64,000 nt of DNA from Phytopseudomonas flavescens (GTDB taxonomy: Bacteria; Pseudomonadota; Gammaproteobacteria; Pseudomonadales; Pseudomonadaceae): positions 124,001 through 188,000 of the forward strand of contig NZ_FNDG01000007.1 in the NCBI RefSeq assembly GCF_900100535.1. Direction: 5' to 3'. Numbering within the stretch: position 1 is the first letter of the stretch; every line of letters starts with the position of its first letter. The notes beneath the pieces were generated by a model, which searched no databases, was not told where the DNA came from, and saw only the letters and a list, made by a program, of their open reading frames with translations. This document shows positions 29,856-38,510 of the stretch, piece by piece. The position numbers and the translations under genes are program-made.

Positions 29856-30176
29856 CTAGCTCTCGGACACTGACGCGAGCTGGCTTTCCGTCGCGGCCAT
29901 CAACACGGCGGTACTGCAACCAAGCGCGCTGGCGATCTTGAAGATGATCGCCAGCGTGGGCATGTGCTCGCCGCGCTCGACCTTGCCCATGTGGGAACGT
30001 TCGATGCCAGCCAGGTTGGCCAGCGATTCCTGCGCAATCCCGCGCTCCATCCGCAGCGCACGCACCGCCGCGCCGAAGGCTTGCGCCAACTCGGCATCGA
30101 AGGTGGTGGCACCGGCCGGTCGGCCGGGTTGAACGGGTCGCTTCTGCATAGACAGAAGCGTCCAGTCGCGGGACAA
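29856..30176 (-). CDS. XRE-family repressor-like regulator
   Basis: This is a 106-residue protein with one HTH_3 domain (about residues 30-92): FGAAVRALRMERGIAQESLA, then IERSHMGKVERGEHMPTLAI. It is a typical Cro/CI-like DNA-binding protein with a short basic N-terminal arm. It faces the DUF2958 gene divergently across a 270-bp region with two hairpins, which may hold its operator. A start at MQKRPV ten codons in is possible. Confidence 0.83.
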   Translation of the reverse strand: MSRDWTLLSMQKRPVQPGRPAGATTFDAELAQAFGAAVRALRMERGIAQESLANLAGIERSHMGKVERGEHMPTLAIIFKIASALGCSTAVLMAATESQLASVSES

Positions 30177-30234
30177 TTAAAACCACGTTATCTTTAACTC
30201 ATTGCAACAATTTAGTCCTCTTCGTGCTTTTGCT

Positions 30235-30256
30235 GAAATCCGCAACTGCGGATTTC
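30235..30256. repeat. near-perfect palindrome in DUF2958 leader
   Basis: GAAATCCGCA (30235-30244) and TGCGGATTTC (30247-30256) are perfect 10-bp inverted repeats separated by AC. This is a strong candidate operator for the divergent XRE protein. Confidence 0.55.
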
Positions 30257-30350
30257 GCCGGAGCCAGGGAATTACGTCCGTGCCTTTCCTGACCCTCACA
30301 ATTCCGCTTCTGCGTTTCTGTGCATGTACGGATTCGATGGCTTGCGCCTT

Positions 30351-30372
30351 CGTGCTTTTCCGCCAAAGCACG
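30351..30372. repeat. second hairpin in DUF2958 leader
   Basis: CGTGCTTT (30351-30358) and AAAGCACG (30365-30372) form a perfect 8-bp stem with a six-base loop, about 75 bp before the DUF2958 start. Confidence 0.45.
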
Positions 30373-30446
30373 CATCCGCTTCAGCGGTTCCGCGCTTCGG
30401 TGGAAAATCGTATCCGTGCATGCTCGGGTGCGTGGGGATTCGAGCC

Positions 30447-30797
30447 ATGACCCAGCCGCTCGGCACCGCTGAACAGCGGGCGCAACTGCTCGCCGTCGGC
30501 GAGGCACGCGCCGCTGGTCGGAGCATCGACCCGATGCCGGCGGTGCGACTGTTCACGCCTGACGCGCACGCCACTTGGCTCCTGGCCGCGCTCGACCCGG
30601 CCGATGGCGATACGGCATGGGGTCTGATCGACCTGGGAATAGGCATGCCCGGGCTGGGCCATGTGAAGCTGTCCGATCTGGCGTCCATCGTCGGGCCGCG
30701 CAAGCAGCCGGTGATGCGCGACCGCTACTTCCAGCCGGTGCGGCTGCTGTCGGAGTACCTGCGGCTGGCCGAGGAAAACGGCTCGATCACCGACTGA
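30447..30797 (+). CDS. DUF2958 protein
   Basis: This is a 116-residue DUF2958 protein. PAVRLFTPDAHATWLLAALD, a GLIDLGIGMPGLGHVKLSDL segment and DRYFQPVRLLSEYLRLAEE are family signatures and cover nearly the whole protein. It is an ICE and plasmid core gene of unknown function. The start ATG was chosen as the first in-frame codon close to the conserved domain; no strong ribosome site is seen. The 340 bp after it (30798-31134) hold no gene that I can support. Confidence 0.85.
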   Translation: MTQPLGTAEQRAQLLAVGEARAAGRSIDPMPAVRLFTPDAHATWLLAALDPADGDTAWGLIDLGIGMPGLGHVKLSDLASIVGPRKQPVMRDRYFQPVRLLSEYLRLAEENGSITD

Positions 30798-31134
30798 GCA
30801 ACCTCAGCCAACGACGGCGCATTCTGACTATTTCGGTCTTACCCAAGACCCGGAACGTCTGAATCCACACTCTTGCACCGAAGCGGTACGCTTCTGATGC
30901 AAACAGTCATGATCTTTGACGCGGGCTGCTGCACGGTGCTCCACGCTGCGCACCATTTTTGTGGCGGCGCAGCCGTCGCATTCAGACGATTTCCGCAATG
31001 CCCTGGAGCGAATCAGTCTTGACACCAGCAGTTACAGTTTACCTCGATTTCGATGACTACTTGATGGCGACTCGATAGCTCTCGCACGCCGGAATCCGTC
31101 GCGACGTTCCTGCTGAACGACAGGAGGTTGCGTC

Positions 31135-31905
31135 ATGGCTGACCCGAGCGCCGAACACTGGTATCCGACCGCCGCGTATCTCTACACGCTGCACCTTGAC
31201 GGCCCCGCGCTGGCCTGGGAATACCTGCGCCGCAACCCCGACTACCGGCGCGACTGGCTGCGCCGTCGCCGCCGACCAGACGCGGCGCACGCCTGGGGCC
31301 TGCGCCTGCTGGAAGACCCGGCCCTGGATGCGCGCGACGCACATCCGGCCTGGTTCCCCGATCACGATGCCGTGGTGCAGCTTTATCCCGATGCCGACCC
31401 ACCGCCCGAAGCCTACGCCTTCGAGTTCTGGCGCGTCCCCGGCCGCAAGCACCTGATCCATGATGGCAAGCGCCTGGTGCTGGTGTCGCGCTGGCCCGGC
31501 TGCTGTATGCGGCTCGCACTGGCGCCGGGCCTGGAAGACGGCATGGCCTACCTCTACGCCACCCGTGCCTGCGCCACGCCCTGCGCGCGCTATCGCACGC
31601 TCGCGGCCGAGTTGGATGCGCTGTCCGCCGCGACCGTGGCCGCGCCTGTGGCAACGGCCCGATCCCGGCCCACACCCGCCGCGCTGCTGGAACTGCACAC
31701 CTTGCAGGCGCTCGACGCGACCCTCGCGGGCGCGTCCTTGCGCGAGGTGGCCGAAGGGCTGTTCGGTGCCGATGCCGTCGCGGCCGACAGGCACAAAGAC
31801 AGCGCCTTGCGTGCCCGCGTGCGGCGGCTGGTGCGGCGTGGCGAGGCGCTGATGCGCGGCGGCTATCGCCGCCTGGCGCAGCTTCCGCCAATTGCACCGC
31901 ATTAG
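31135..31905 (+). CDS. DUF2285/DUF6499 regulator-like protein
   Basis: This is a 256-residue protein with an N-terminal DUF6499-like part (HWYPTAAYLYTLHLDGPALAWEYLRRNPDYR region, about residues 8-38) and a C-terminal DUF2285 domain (about 180-250, LQALDATLAGASLREVAEGLFG, then VRRLVRRGEALMRGGYRRLA). DUF2285 resembles a DNA-binding domain and these proteins are usual between DUF2958 and the small HTH gene in Tn4371-type ICEs. AGGAGG lies upstream of ATG 31135. A regulatory role is inferred. Confidence 0.85.
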   Translation: MADPSAEHWYPTAAYLYTLHLDGPALAWEYLRRNPDYRRDWLRRRRRPDAAHAWGLRLLEDPALDARDAHPAWFPDHDAVVQLYPDADPPPEAYAFEFWRVPGRKHLIHDGKRLVLVSRWPGCCMRLALAPGLEDGMAYLYATRACATPCARYRTLAAELDALSAATVAAPVATARSRPTPAALLELHTLQALDATLAGASLREVAEGLFGADAVAADRHKDSALRARVRRLVRRGEALMRGGYRRLAQLPPIAPH

Positions 31906-32024
31906 GGGGGACGTTTCGCGCCCCCTGCAAATCGTCCCTTAGCAGGAAGCCTCGCTTTCTTGAGACTGACTCCATCCGGTCGCGCTGTGTGGCCGGGCTT
32001 TGCCGACCGATGGAGGTTCACACC

Positions 32025-32309
32025 ATGCGACCCGCTCCCTTGCGGCCTGCCGCCGCTGCTGTCGCTGCGCCCGCGCAGCCCCAACGCTACCTGACCAACG
32101 ACGAGGCCGCCGAGTATCTGCGCCTCAGCCCGCGCACGCTGGAGAAACAGCGCGTGATCGGCGGCGGGCCGAAGTTCCGCAAGTTCGGCCGGCGCGTCAT
32201 GTACGCCGTGGCCGACCTCGACGCCTGGGCGGATGCGCGCAGTTTCGATGCCACGTCCGACCCGGAGTACGCCGAGCGCCATGCGGGTGACTACCGTGAT
32301 CGCCGCTGA
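32025..32309 (+). CDS. HTH_17/AlpA-type DNA-binding protein
   Basis: This is a 94-residue protein with an excisionase/MerR-like helix-turn-helix: LTNDEAAEYLRLSPRTLEKQ (about residues 24-43) followed by GPKFRKFGRRVMYAVADLDAWAD. It has an Ala/Pro-rich N-terminal arm. GGAGG precedes the start. It sits just before repA, with 26 bp between, and likely regulates the replication/partition module or acts as a recombination directionality factor. Confidence 0.85.
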   Translation: MRPAPLRPAAAAVAAPAQPQRYLTNDEAAEYLRLSPRTLEKQRVIGGGPKFRKFGRRVMYAVADLDAWADARSFDATSDPEYAERHAGDYRDRR

Positions 32310-32335
32310 TCGCTGGCTTGCCGGTGGCCGTCGTC

Positions 32336-33199
32336 ATGTCCAGCCCCGCGCTACCGCCTCGGCCGCGGCCGCGGCCGGTGCAGGAGCGCGAACAGCTCGA
32401 CCTGTTCCGCGCCTTGCCCGGCGACATGGCACCGCGCGACAGCCAGGACTTGATGGCCTTTCCGTTCTTCTCGCTGGCGAAGTCGCGGCGCACGGCGCCG
32501 ATCGACTTTCGCAGCGGGAACATCACCATCCGCGTGGAAGGCACGGCCGAGCACGGCATCGCCACGATATGGGATGCCGACGTGTTGATATGGGCGGCCT
32601 CGCAGATCGTGGAGGCACGCGACGCGGGTATTCGCCCGTCGCGCTGGATACGCGCCACGCCCTACGAGATCCTGCGCTTCATCGGACGCGGCACGTCGCT
32701 CAACGATTACCTGCGCCTGAAAGCCGCGCTCGACCGGCTGCAATCGACCAGCGTGGCGACTTCCATCCGCGAAACCACGGGAAGGCGGCTGCATCGCTTT
32801 TCATGGGTGAACGAATGGCGCGAGTTGGCCGACGCCAGCGGCACGCCGCTTGGCATCGAGCTGATCCTGCCGGACTGGTTCTATGCTGGCGTGCTCGACG
32901 CCGCTCTGGTGCTGACCATCGACCCAGCCTATTTCCGCTTGAAGGGCGGCATCGAGCGGTGGCTGTACCGCCTGGTGCGCAAGCACGGCGGGCGGCAGGA
33001 ACACGGCTGGCAATTCGATTTCCGGCACCTGCACCGCAAGTCCGGCAGCGCGGCGCGCTTCTCGGACTTCGCCTACGACCTGCGCGTACTGGTCGCGCGT
33101 CAGTCGCTGCCCGGCTACGTCCTGGGCATCGAGCCGATGCCGGACGAAAGGCTGGAACTGCTGACCTTCCGGCCCGTGCCGGTTACGGCACGGGGATAA
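32336..33199 (+). CDS. repA: replication initiator RepA (RPA family)
   Basis: This is a 287-residue protein of the replication initiator protein A family. LMAFPFFSLAKSRRTAPIDF (about residues 35-54), IRATPYEILRFIGRG and FRLKGGIERWLYRLVRKHGG are typical. It should bind iterons and open an origin, giving the excised ICE limited autonomous replication. Iteron-like repeats lie right after its stop. ATG 32336 was chosen; in-frame TTG 32318 and GTG 32324 are alternatives. Confidence 0.9.
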   Translation: MSSPALPPRPRPRPVQEREQLDLFRALPGDMAPRDSQDLMAFPFFSLAKSRRTAPIDFRSGNITIRVEGTAEHGIATIWDADVLIWAASQIVEARDAGIRPSRWIRATPYEILRFIGRGTSLNDYLRLKAALDRLQSTSVATSIRETTGRRLHRFSWVNEWRELADASGTPLGIELILPDWFYAGVLDAALVLTIDPAYFRLKGGIERWLYRLVRKHGGRQEHGWQFDFRHLHRKSGSAARFSDFAYDLRVLVARQSLPGYVLGIEPMPDERLELLTFRPVPVTARG

Positions 33200-33223
33200 C
33201 TGCGGGAAAACCTGTGAACGGCC

Positions 33224-33289
33224 TCGTGCTATCAGGAGTACGGGGTATCGTGCTATCGGGAGTACGCCTATCGTGCTATCAGGAGTACG
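33224..33289. repeat. three 19-bp iterons, candidate replication origin
   Basis: TCGTGCTATCAGGAGTACG occurs at 33224-33242 and 33271-33289, with a copy differing at one base (G for A) at 33248-33266. The starts are 24 and 23 bp apart, about two helical turns, all in the same direction. Position 25 bp after repA makes them likely RepA binding sites. Confidence 0.75.
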
Positions 33290-33329
33290 AAAACGCCGCA
33301 AAGCCAGTAACGGCGCGGGTTTGCGGCCC

Positions 33330-33364
33330 CTCTAACTTACCTAACTATAAATCTCTAACTTTTA
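33330..33364. other. AT-rich segment beside iterons
   Basis: An AT-rich stretch follows the iterons, with CTCTAACTT at 33330-33338 and 33353-33361 and a third CTAACT at 33341. In a GC-rich region this could be the DNA-unwinding part of the origin and/or the parA promoter. Confidence 0.45.
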
Positions 33365-33464
33365 GTAGAAGCGCGCCGTTGCGGTGGACAACCACGAAAC
33401 GGCACAGCGAACAGCGTTTTGCACGGCAGGCGAAGTCCGGCTTTCCAATATGGGAGGCCGCGTA

Positions 33465-34103
33465 ATGATCGTTGCCTTGCTCAATCAGAAAGGCGGCGTC
33501 GGTAAGACCACGCTCGCCACGCACATCGCTGGCGAACTCGCGCTGCGCGGCCAGCATGTCGTCCTGCTGGACGCCGACCCGCAGGGTTCCTCGCTGGACT
33601 GGACGCAGCGTAGAAGCCAGCAGGGCTTGCCCCGGTTGTTCAGCGCCGTCGGCCTCGCCCGCGAGACGCTGCACCAGGAAGCGCCGGAGCTGGCACGTCG
33701 CGCAGATCACGTCATCATCGACGGCCCGCCGCGCATCGCCGCCCTGGCACGTTCCGCGCTGCTGGCGGCAGAGCGTGTGCTGATTCCCGTGCAGCCCAGC
33801 CCGTATGACCTTTGGGCCAGCGCCGAGATGGTGGCGCTGATCCGCGAGGCACAAGTCTTCCGGCCTGCGCTGCGCGCGGCCTTCGTCATCAACCGGCGCG
33901 TCAGCACCACCATCATCGGCCGCGAAGCGCGGCAATCGCTGGCGGAACAGCCGCTGCCAGCGCTGCGCGCCGAGGTTCGGCAAAGGATCGTCTTTGCCGA
34001 CAGCGTGGCCGCTGGCCGGCTCGCCCGCGAAACCGCGCCCGACAGCGCCGCCGCACGCGAGATCGCTGCGCTGGTCGATGAACTGCTGCGGTGGCCGGCA
34101 TGA
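33465..34103 (+). CDS. parA: ParA family partition ATPase
   Basis: This is a 212-residue ParA/MinD-type ATPase. The deviant Walker A NQKGGVGKTT is at residues 7-16, the A' region LLDADPQGSSLDW at about 37-49 and Walker B VIIDGPP near 85. It lacks an N-terminal DNA-binding domain, so it is of the small ParA type. GGGAGG precedes the ATG. It opens a run of ATGA-coupled genes through traF to the relaxase. Partition or stabilisation of the element during excision is the likely role. Confidence 0.93.
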   Translation: MIVALLNQKGGVGKTTLATHIAGELALRGQHVVLLDADPQGSSLDWTQRRSQQGLPRLFSAVGLARETLHQEAPELARRADHVIIDGPPRIAALARSALLAAERVLIPVQPSPYDLWASAEMVALIREAQVFRPALRAAFVINRRVSTTIIGREARQSLAEQPLPALRAEVRQRIVFADSVAAGRLARETAPDSAAAREIAALVDELLRWPA

Positions 34104-34387
34104 GCAGCGACAGCACCACCCGCAACGGTTCGCGTGCCAGCAAGCGCGTCGGCATCGGCGCACGTCCGCCCGCGAATCCGCACGCCGAGGCGTGGATTCG
34201 CCAGGGCGATGCTGATGCGCTCAACAAGGGCGACTTCTACACCGCACGCCTCACGATCGACGTGACGCCCGCGCTGCGCGCACGCATCAAGATCGCTGCC
34301 TTCGGCCTGGGCGTGACCGTGACCGACCTGCTGCGCGGCCTGCTGGAACGGGAGTTCCCCGACAAGCGCCCGGAAAACCTGCCATGA
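34100..34387 (+). CDS. small ribbon-helix-helix-like partition partner
   Basis: This is a 95-residue protein with a basic, disordered N-terminus and a C-terminal TARLTIDVTPALRARIKIAA region followed by GVTVTDLLRGLLEREF, which fits a ribbon-helix-helix DNA-binding fold. It is translationally coupled to parA (ATGA). I infer it is the centromere-binding partner of ParA. Confidence 0.72.
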   Translation: MSSDSTTRNGSRASKRVGIGARPPANPHAEAWIRQGDADALNKGDFYTARLTIDVTPALRARIKIAAFGLGVTVTDLLRGLLEREFPDKRPENLP

Positions 34388-34941
34388 ATGCATTCGCCTT
34401 GCCTGCTGCTCATGCGGCGACGGCTGCACCGGCTGCTGCGCCGCCGCCTTCGCTTTCGACGCTCGCCGGCCAGGCTGGCAGCACGCCGCTGACTCGCGTA
34501 TCGCTCGCCTACATCGAACCGCGATTCAAGCTCTACCTGCGCTTCGGCGAGCCGGCGCGCACGCTGCGGCTCGACCGCTGGCGGCGCTGCGCGGTGTTCC
34601 TGCCGCGTGCAATGTTCTGCCGCGTGCGCTGGGAAGCAAACAACTACGGCACTATCCGCTGGCAACTCATGGTGATGCAAGCCGCGACGCCGCTGGACGA
34701 CATGCAGCGCATCCCCGGCGTGCGGCCGGGCGCACGCCTGCTGCTGCACGCCGAAGGCGAAAACGCGGTGCGTGCCGTGCTGGAACGCATCGACGGCATC
34801 GAAGGGCAAGGCATCGCCGCCATCGACGTGTCGCCCGCATACTGGCGCACGCTGGGCAACCGTCTGGCGGCCCGCCTGGCGCTGCCCGAGTACACCGCCG
34901 AACGGCACGCCGCCTGGCTGGCCGGGAGGGCGCTGCCATGA
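34384..34941 (+). CDS. DUF2840 protein
   Basis: This is a 185-residue DUF2840 protein, a fixed neighbour of parA and traF in Tn4371-like ICEs. The segment TRVSLAYIEPRFKLYLRFG (about residues 37-55) and RWRRCAVFLPRAMFCRVRWE (about 62-81) are characteristic, followed by the IPGVRPGARLLLHAEGE stretch. No enzyme motif is visible. It overlaps both neighbours by ATGA, so it is part of the partition-transfer operon. The function is unknown. Confidence 0.85.
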   Translation: MNAFALPAAHAATAAPAAAPPPSLSTLAGQAGSTPLTRVSLAYIEPRFKLYLRFGEPARTLRLDRWRRCAVFLPRAMFCRVRWEANNYGTIRWQLMVMQAATPLDDMQRIPGVRPGARLLLHAEGENAVRAVLERIDGIEGQGIAAIDVSPAYWRTLGNRLAARLALPEYTAERHAAWLAGRALP

Positions 34942-35537
34942 CCTCTGATTCCACTACCGCACGCACATCCGAAGTCGCGCCGCTTCCTCGCTCGCGCTTG
35001 CGCGCTCGCATCGTGTTGGCGGGCTTCGCCGCCATCGGCCTCGCTGCGCTGGCCTGGGCGGCATTCGTGCAGCCGCTGCCGCGCCTGATCTACAACCCGT
35101 CCGACAGCGTTCCGGTCGGCTGGTATCGCGTACAGCCGCTTGACCATCGGGCCGTCTCGCTGCCACGTCCTTTTTCCGTGGGCAGCATCGTCCTGACCCG
35201 ATTGCCTGCTGACGCTGGCGTGCTCGCTGCGCAGCGCGGTTACCTGCCGGCACACGTTCCGCTGCTCAAACGCGTGGGCGCGGTCGCGCCGCAACACGTC
35301 TGCATCGTCGCCGGTCAGGTTCGCATCGACGGCGTGCCTACGGCCGCCGCGCTGCCTGCCGATCGGCTGGGCCGGTCGCTGCCATCCTGGCCGCATTGCC
35401 GGCTACTGGCCGAGGGCGAGCTGTTCCTGTTGAGCGTGACCAATCCGGCATCGTTCGACAGCCGTTATTTCGGCCCGATCAGCGCATCCGCCGTGATCGG
35501 CGTCGCGCATCCGGTCTGGCTGGAGACACACCCATGA
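34938..35537 (+). CDS. traF: conjugal transfer S26 peptidase TraF
   Basis: This is a 199-residue signal-peptidase-like protein with one N-terminal transmembrane helix (about 24-47). NPSDSVPVGWYRV (about residue 54) supplies the catalytic serine, and LLKRVGAVAPQ (about 109) the general-base lysine. FDSRYFGPI near the C-terminus is the S26 box E region. In IncP plasmids TraF cyclises the TrbC pilin; the same job is expected here for the TrbC at 52 kb. Confidence 0.9.
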   Translation: MTSDSTTARTSEVAPLPRSRLRARIVLAGFAAIGLAALAWAAFVQPLPRLIYNPSDSVPVGWYRVQPLDHRAVSLPRPFSVGSIVLTRLPADAGVLAAQRGYLPAHVPLLKRVGAVAPQHVCIVAGQVRIDGVPTAAALPADRLGRSLPSWPHCRLLAEGELFLLSVTNPASFDSRYFGPISASAVIGVAHPVWLETHP

Positions 35538-35989
35538 TGGCCGCCGATTCGCTGCACGTTGCCGTGCCTCTCATCGTGCCATCGGGCATGCCGTTCCGGC
35601 TGCTGCCGCCGTGTCGTCGCGCATGCAGCGCGAGCGCATACGCGCCGCGCTTCGCGCAACATCCGGCGCAGCCGTCCACCGTGCAGGCGTCTTGCCTCGA
35701 ACGCGCCCGGCCTGCGGCCATTGGCGCGTTCGCCGGCGTGCTGGCTGCAAGCAGCACAGCGCCGCCGGGCCGCCGACGCCCGGAGCGGCAGCGAAGGGCA
35801 AAGGCGGAAGGCAAGACAAAAGGGTTCGGCACTCTGCCGCCCGCAAAGCCAGTCTGCACATGGGGGTGGAGCGGCACGGAGTGGCTTCGCCGCCGTGCCG
35901 CGCGGGGCGCGAGGCCTGCGCCAATGCAGGCATGCCCGCGTGCTTCGCACGACAGGACACGCCAAAGCTTGCGGGGAGCGCAGCCATGA
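35534..35989 (+). CDS. hypothetical ORF between traF and relaxase
   Basis: This 151-codon frame starts at an ATGA overlap with traF and ends at an ATGA overlap with the relaxase start, so the junctions match those of its operon neighbours. The product is basic and rich in Ala, Pro, Arg and Cys, with no domain I recognise. The odd composition leaves open that it is only a coupling frame, and that the segment mainly carries cis-acting DNA such as oriT. Confidence 0.5.
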   Translation: MMAADSLHVAVPLIVPSGMPFRLLPPCRRACSASAYAPRFAQHPAQPSTVQASCLERARPAAIGAFAGVLAASSTAPPGRRRPERQRRAKAEGKTKGFGTLPPAKPVCTWGWSGTEWLRRRAARGARPAPMQACPRASHDRTRQSLRGAQP

Positions 35990-37981
35990 CCGACCGCCGC
36001 AACGACGATTTCCGGGTGCGCCCCAGCGCCCCGAAGAACCGGGGCAAAGGCCAGGGCCAGAGCTTCGTTTCCAAGGTGCTCAAGCAGGCTGGCAAGGCCA
36101 GCGGCGGCAAGTCCTCGATGCGCCATTCCGCAGTCGGCAGCAGCGGCGCACGCGCTGGCCAACGGCCCGGCTCACGACTTGGGCGCGGTCACACGGCGGC
36201 GCGTTTCGCGGGAGAGAAGCTGACGCCCATGTCGCGGCGCATGACCATCAAGACCCTGCTGGTCAATCAGCGCAACGCCAGCCCGCAGTCCCTCGCCAAG
36301 CACCTGCGCTACATTGAACGCGACGGCGCCGGCCGCGATGGTGAACCGGGCCGAGCCTATGGGCCGCAGACCGACGAAGCCGACCTGGATGCGTTCAAGG
36401 AACGTTGCCAGGACGATCGACACCATTTCCGCTTCATCGTCTCGCCCGAAGAAGGCGCGGAGTTGGACGACCTACGCACCTACACCCGGCACCTGATGAA
36501 CCGCATGGAAGCCGACCTGGGCACGCGGCTGGACTGGGTGGCAGTCGATCACTGGAACACCGATAACCCGCACACCCACCTGATCGTGCGCGGGCGCGAC
36601 GACATCGGCAAAGACCTCATCATCGCGGGCGACTACATCGCCCACGGCTTCCGCCATCGCGCGACCGAGCTGGCGACGGAATGGCTGGGGCCGCGTACGG
36701 AACTGGAGATCCAGCAGACCTTGCGGCGCGAGGTGGAGCAAGAGCGGTGGACGAGTCTCGACCGCACGCTGCAACGCGAGGCCAGCGACGACGGCCGGGT
36801 GCGGATCGAACGCTTCAACGAACCACCGCTGCAACGTCAGCGCTTGCTGCTGATCGGCCGTCTGCAACGCTTGCAGCGTCTGGGCTTGGCCGACGAGACG
36901 CAGCCCGGCACCTGGGCCGTCCATGCGGATGCCGAGAAAACCTTGCGCGCCCTGGGTAAACGTGGCGACATCATCCGCACGATGCAGCGGGCCATGCGCG
37001 GCCAGCAGCGCGAACTGGCGGTGTTTGAGCAGAACGAAGATGGCCGCAGCATCGTCGGCCGCGTGGCTGCGAAGGGGCTGGCCGACGAACTGCACGACCG
37101 CGGCTATCTGGTCATCGACGGCGTGGACGGCAAGGCCCACTACGTCGTGTTGAACGCCCGCGACGAACCGGCGAACTATCTCATCGGCGCAGTGGTGGAG
37201 GTACGCGGTTCCGCCGAAGGTACGGGCGGCCGACAAGAACATCGCCGCACTGGCGAGCAATGGCCTGTACCGCACCGATCATCACCTGGCAATTGAGCAA
37301 GGCCGGGCCAAGCCTGAACGCGATCCGCAGGAGGTTGTCGCGGCCCACGTCCGCCGGCTGGAAGCCCTGCGCCGGGCCGGCATCGTGGAGCGCGTGGCTG
37401 ATGGCTTGTGGAAGGTGCCGGACGATCTGGCCGAACGCGGCCGCCAGTACGACGCGCAGCGCCTGGGCGGCGTGGTGGTAGAGCTGAAATCGCACCTGCC
37501 CATCGAGCGGCAGGCCCGCGTCATCGGCGCGACCTGGCTGGATCAGCAGTTGATCGGCGGCGGCAAAGGGTTGGGCGACCTGGGCTTTGGCAGCGATGCC
37601 AAACAAGCCATGCAGCAGCGCGCCGACTTCCTGGCCGAACAAGGACTGGCCGAGCGGCGCGGGCAACGCGTGATCCTCGCCCGGAACCTGTTGGGCACGC
37701 TGCGCAATCGGGAGGTGGCGCAGGCCGCGAAAGACATTGCCGTCGACACTGGCCTTGAACATTGCCCCGTCACTGATGGGCAGCGTGTGGCCGGCATTTA
37801 TCGGCGCTCGGTCATGCTCGCCAGCGGGCGCTACGCAGTGCTGGATGACGGCATGGGATTCAGCCTGGTGCCGTGGAAGCCGGTGATCGAACAAAGGCTG
37901 GGGCAGCAGATCGCCGCGACAATGCGCGGCGGTGGCGTGTCTTGGGAGATCGGGCGGCTGCATGGGCCTGCCATCGGATAG
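35986..37981 (+). pseudogene. MOBP-like relaxase, apparently frameshifted
   Basis: The relaxase nicks oriT and leads the strand into the recipient. The N-terminal domain is intact: a basic start, HLRYIERDG (about residue 105) with a possible active tyrosine, and the metal-binding motif AVDHWNTDNPHTHLIVRG (about 185-202). At about residue 410, near 37217-37220, one extra G shifts the frame and stops it at 37296 after 437 codons. In the next frame the usual C-terminal part resumes (VRAADKNIAALASNGLYRT and onward) to 37981. A real mutation would leave a truncated relaxase; a sequencing error is the main alternative. Confidence 0.8.
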
Positions 37982-38148
37982 CGCAGACTGTCTTCAGCAA
38001 GTCCTTCACTACCGAACGGTGCAATCCTTGCTCAACCCTTCCAGCAGCGCATGCGCAGGCCCGGAGCCTGACACCATCCAAACAGACTGGTCCGAACTTT
38101 CGGTGGATCGCTGGCACCATCGGCATTCCGTGCAAGCCGCGCTGTTCG

Positions 38149-38290
38149 TCAGGCAAGGGCGATTGGATCCGGGCGCCATGCCATGCCTTCGCGCTCGCCC
38201 ACCGTCAGCCGCACGTCCTCCGGATCAATCAGGTCCTGCCCATTCGCTGTGGGAATGATCGCACCTGCGCCGACGTGGAATTTAAATATA
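38149..38290 (-). pseudogene. 3' remnant of an unidentified reverse gene
   Basis: On the minus strand a frame without a start reads FHVGAGAIIPTANGQDLIDP, then EDVRLTVGEREGMAW and RPDPIALA before a stop at 38149. It looks like a real protein C-terminus in GC-rich code, and it ends where AT-rich DNA begins near 38280. I take it as a backbone gene cut by arrival of the metabolic cargo. I cannot name it. Confidence 0.35.
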
Positions 38291-38369
38291 CCGAGTTGTT
38301 TTGTTATGCGCACATACAAAAATAATCTCTGAAATTATTTCATAGGTCTTTTTACGGAAGGCATATTTA

Positions 38370-38386
38370 TTGCTGCGACGCAGCAA
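38370..38386. promoter_or_regulatory. palindromic operator-like site before ABM gene
   Basis: TTGCTGCG (38370-38377), one A, and CGCAGCAA (38379-38386) form a perfect 17-bp palindrome, 124 bp before the first cargo gene. It is a candidate binding site for a cargo regulator. No gene is seen from 38291 to 38510. Confidence 0.4.
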
Positions 38387-38510
38387 AGGATACTGAGATC
38401 GCCTTCAGTGTAGCCTTGTCTAGTTGGGATTTGCAGGAGCAAGCTGAGGCTGTTATGTAAGGTCTCGAACCGGAACTCTATTTATTGTAATTACTGTAAG
38501 GAGACACTCC

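Noticed and set aside
33224-33289. Possible CRISPR array
   Set aside because: Repeats are 19 bp with only 4-5 bp between them and there are no cas genes; they fit iterons next to repA.
35620-35680. oriT hairpin in the traF-relaxase interval
   Set aside because: Only an imperfect GCGCGA/TCGCGC-type repeat is present and no nic sequence is recognised, so no site is called.
35559-36317. Alternative frame over the start of the relaxase gene
   Set aside because: It overlaps the well-supported relaxase frame and reads as Arg/Ala/Pro-rich shadow.
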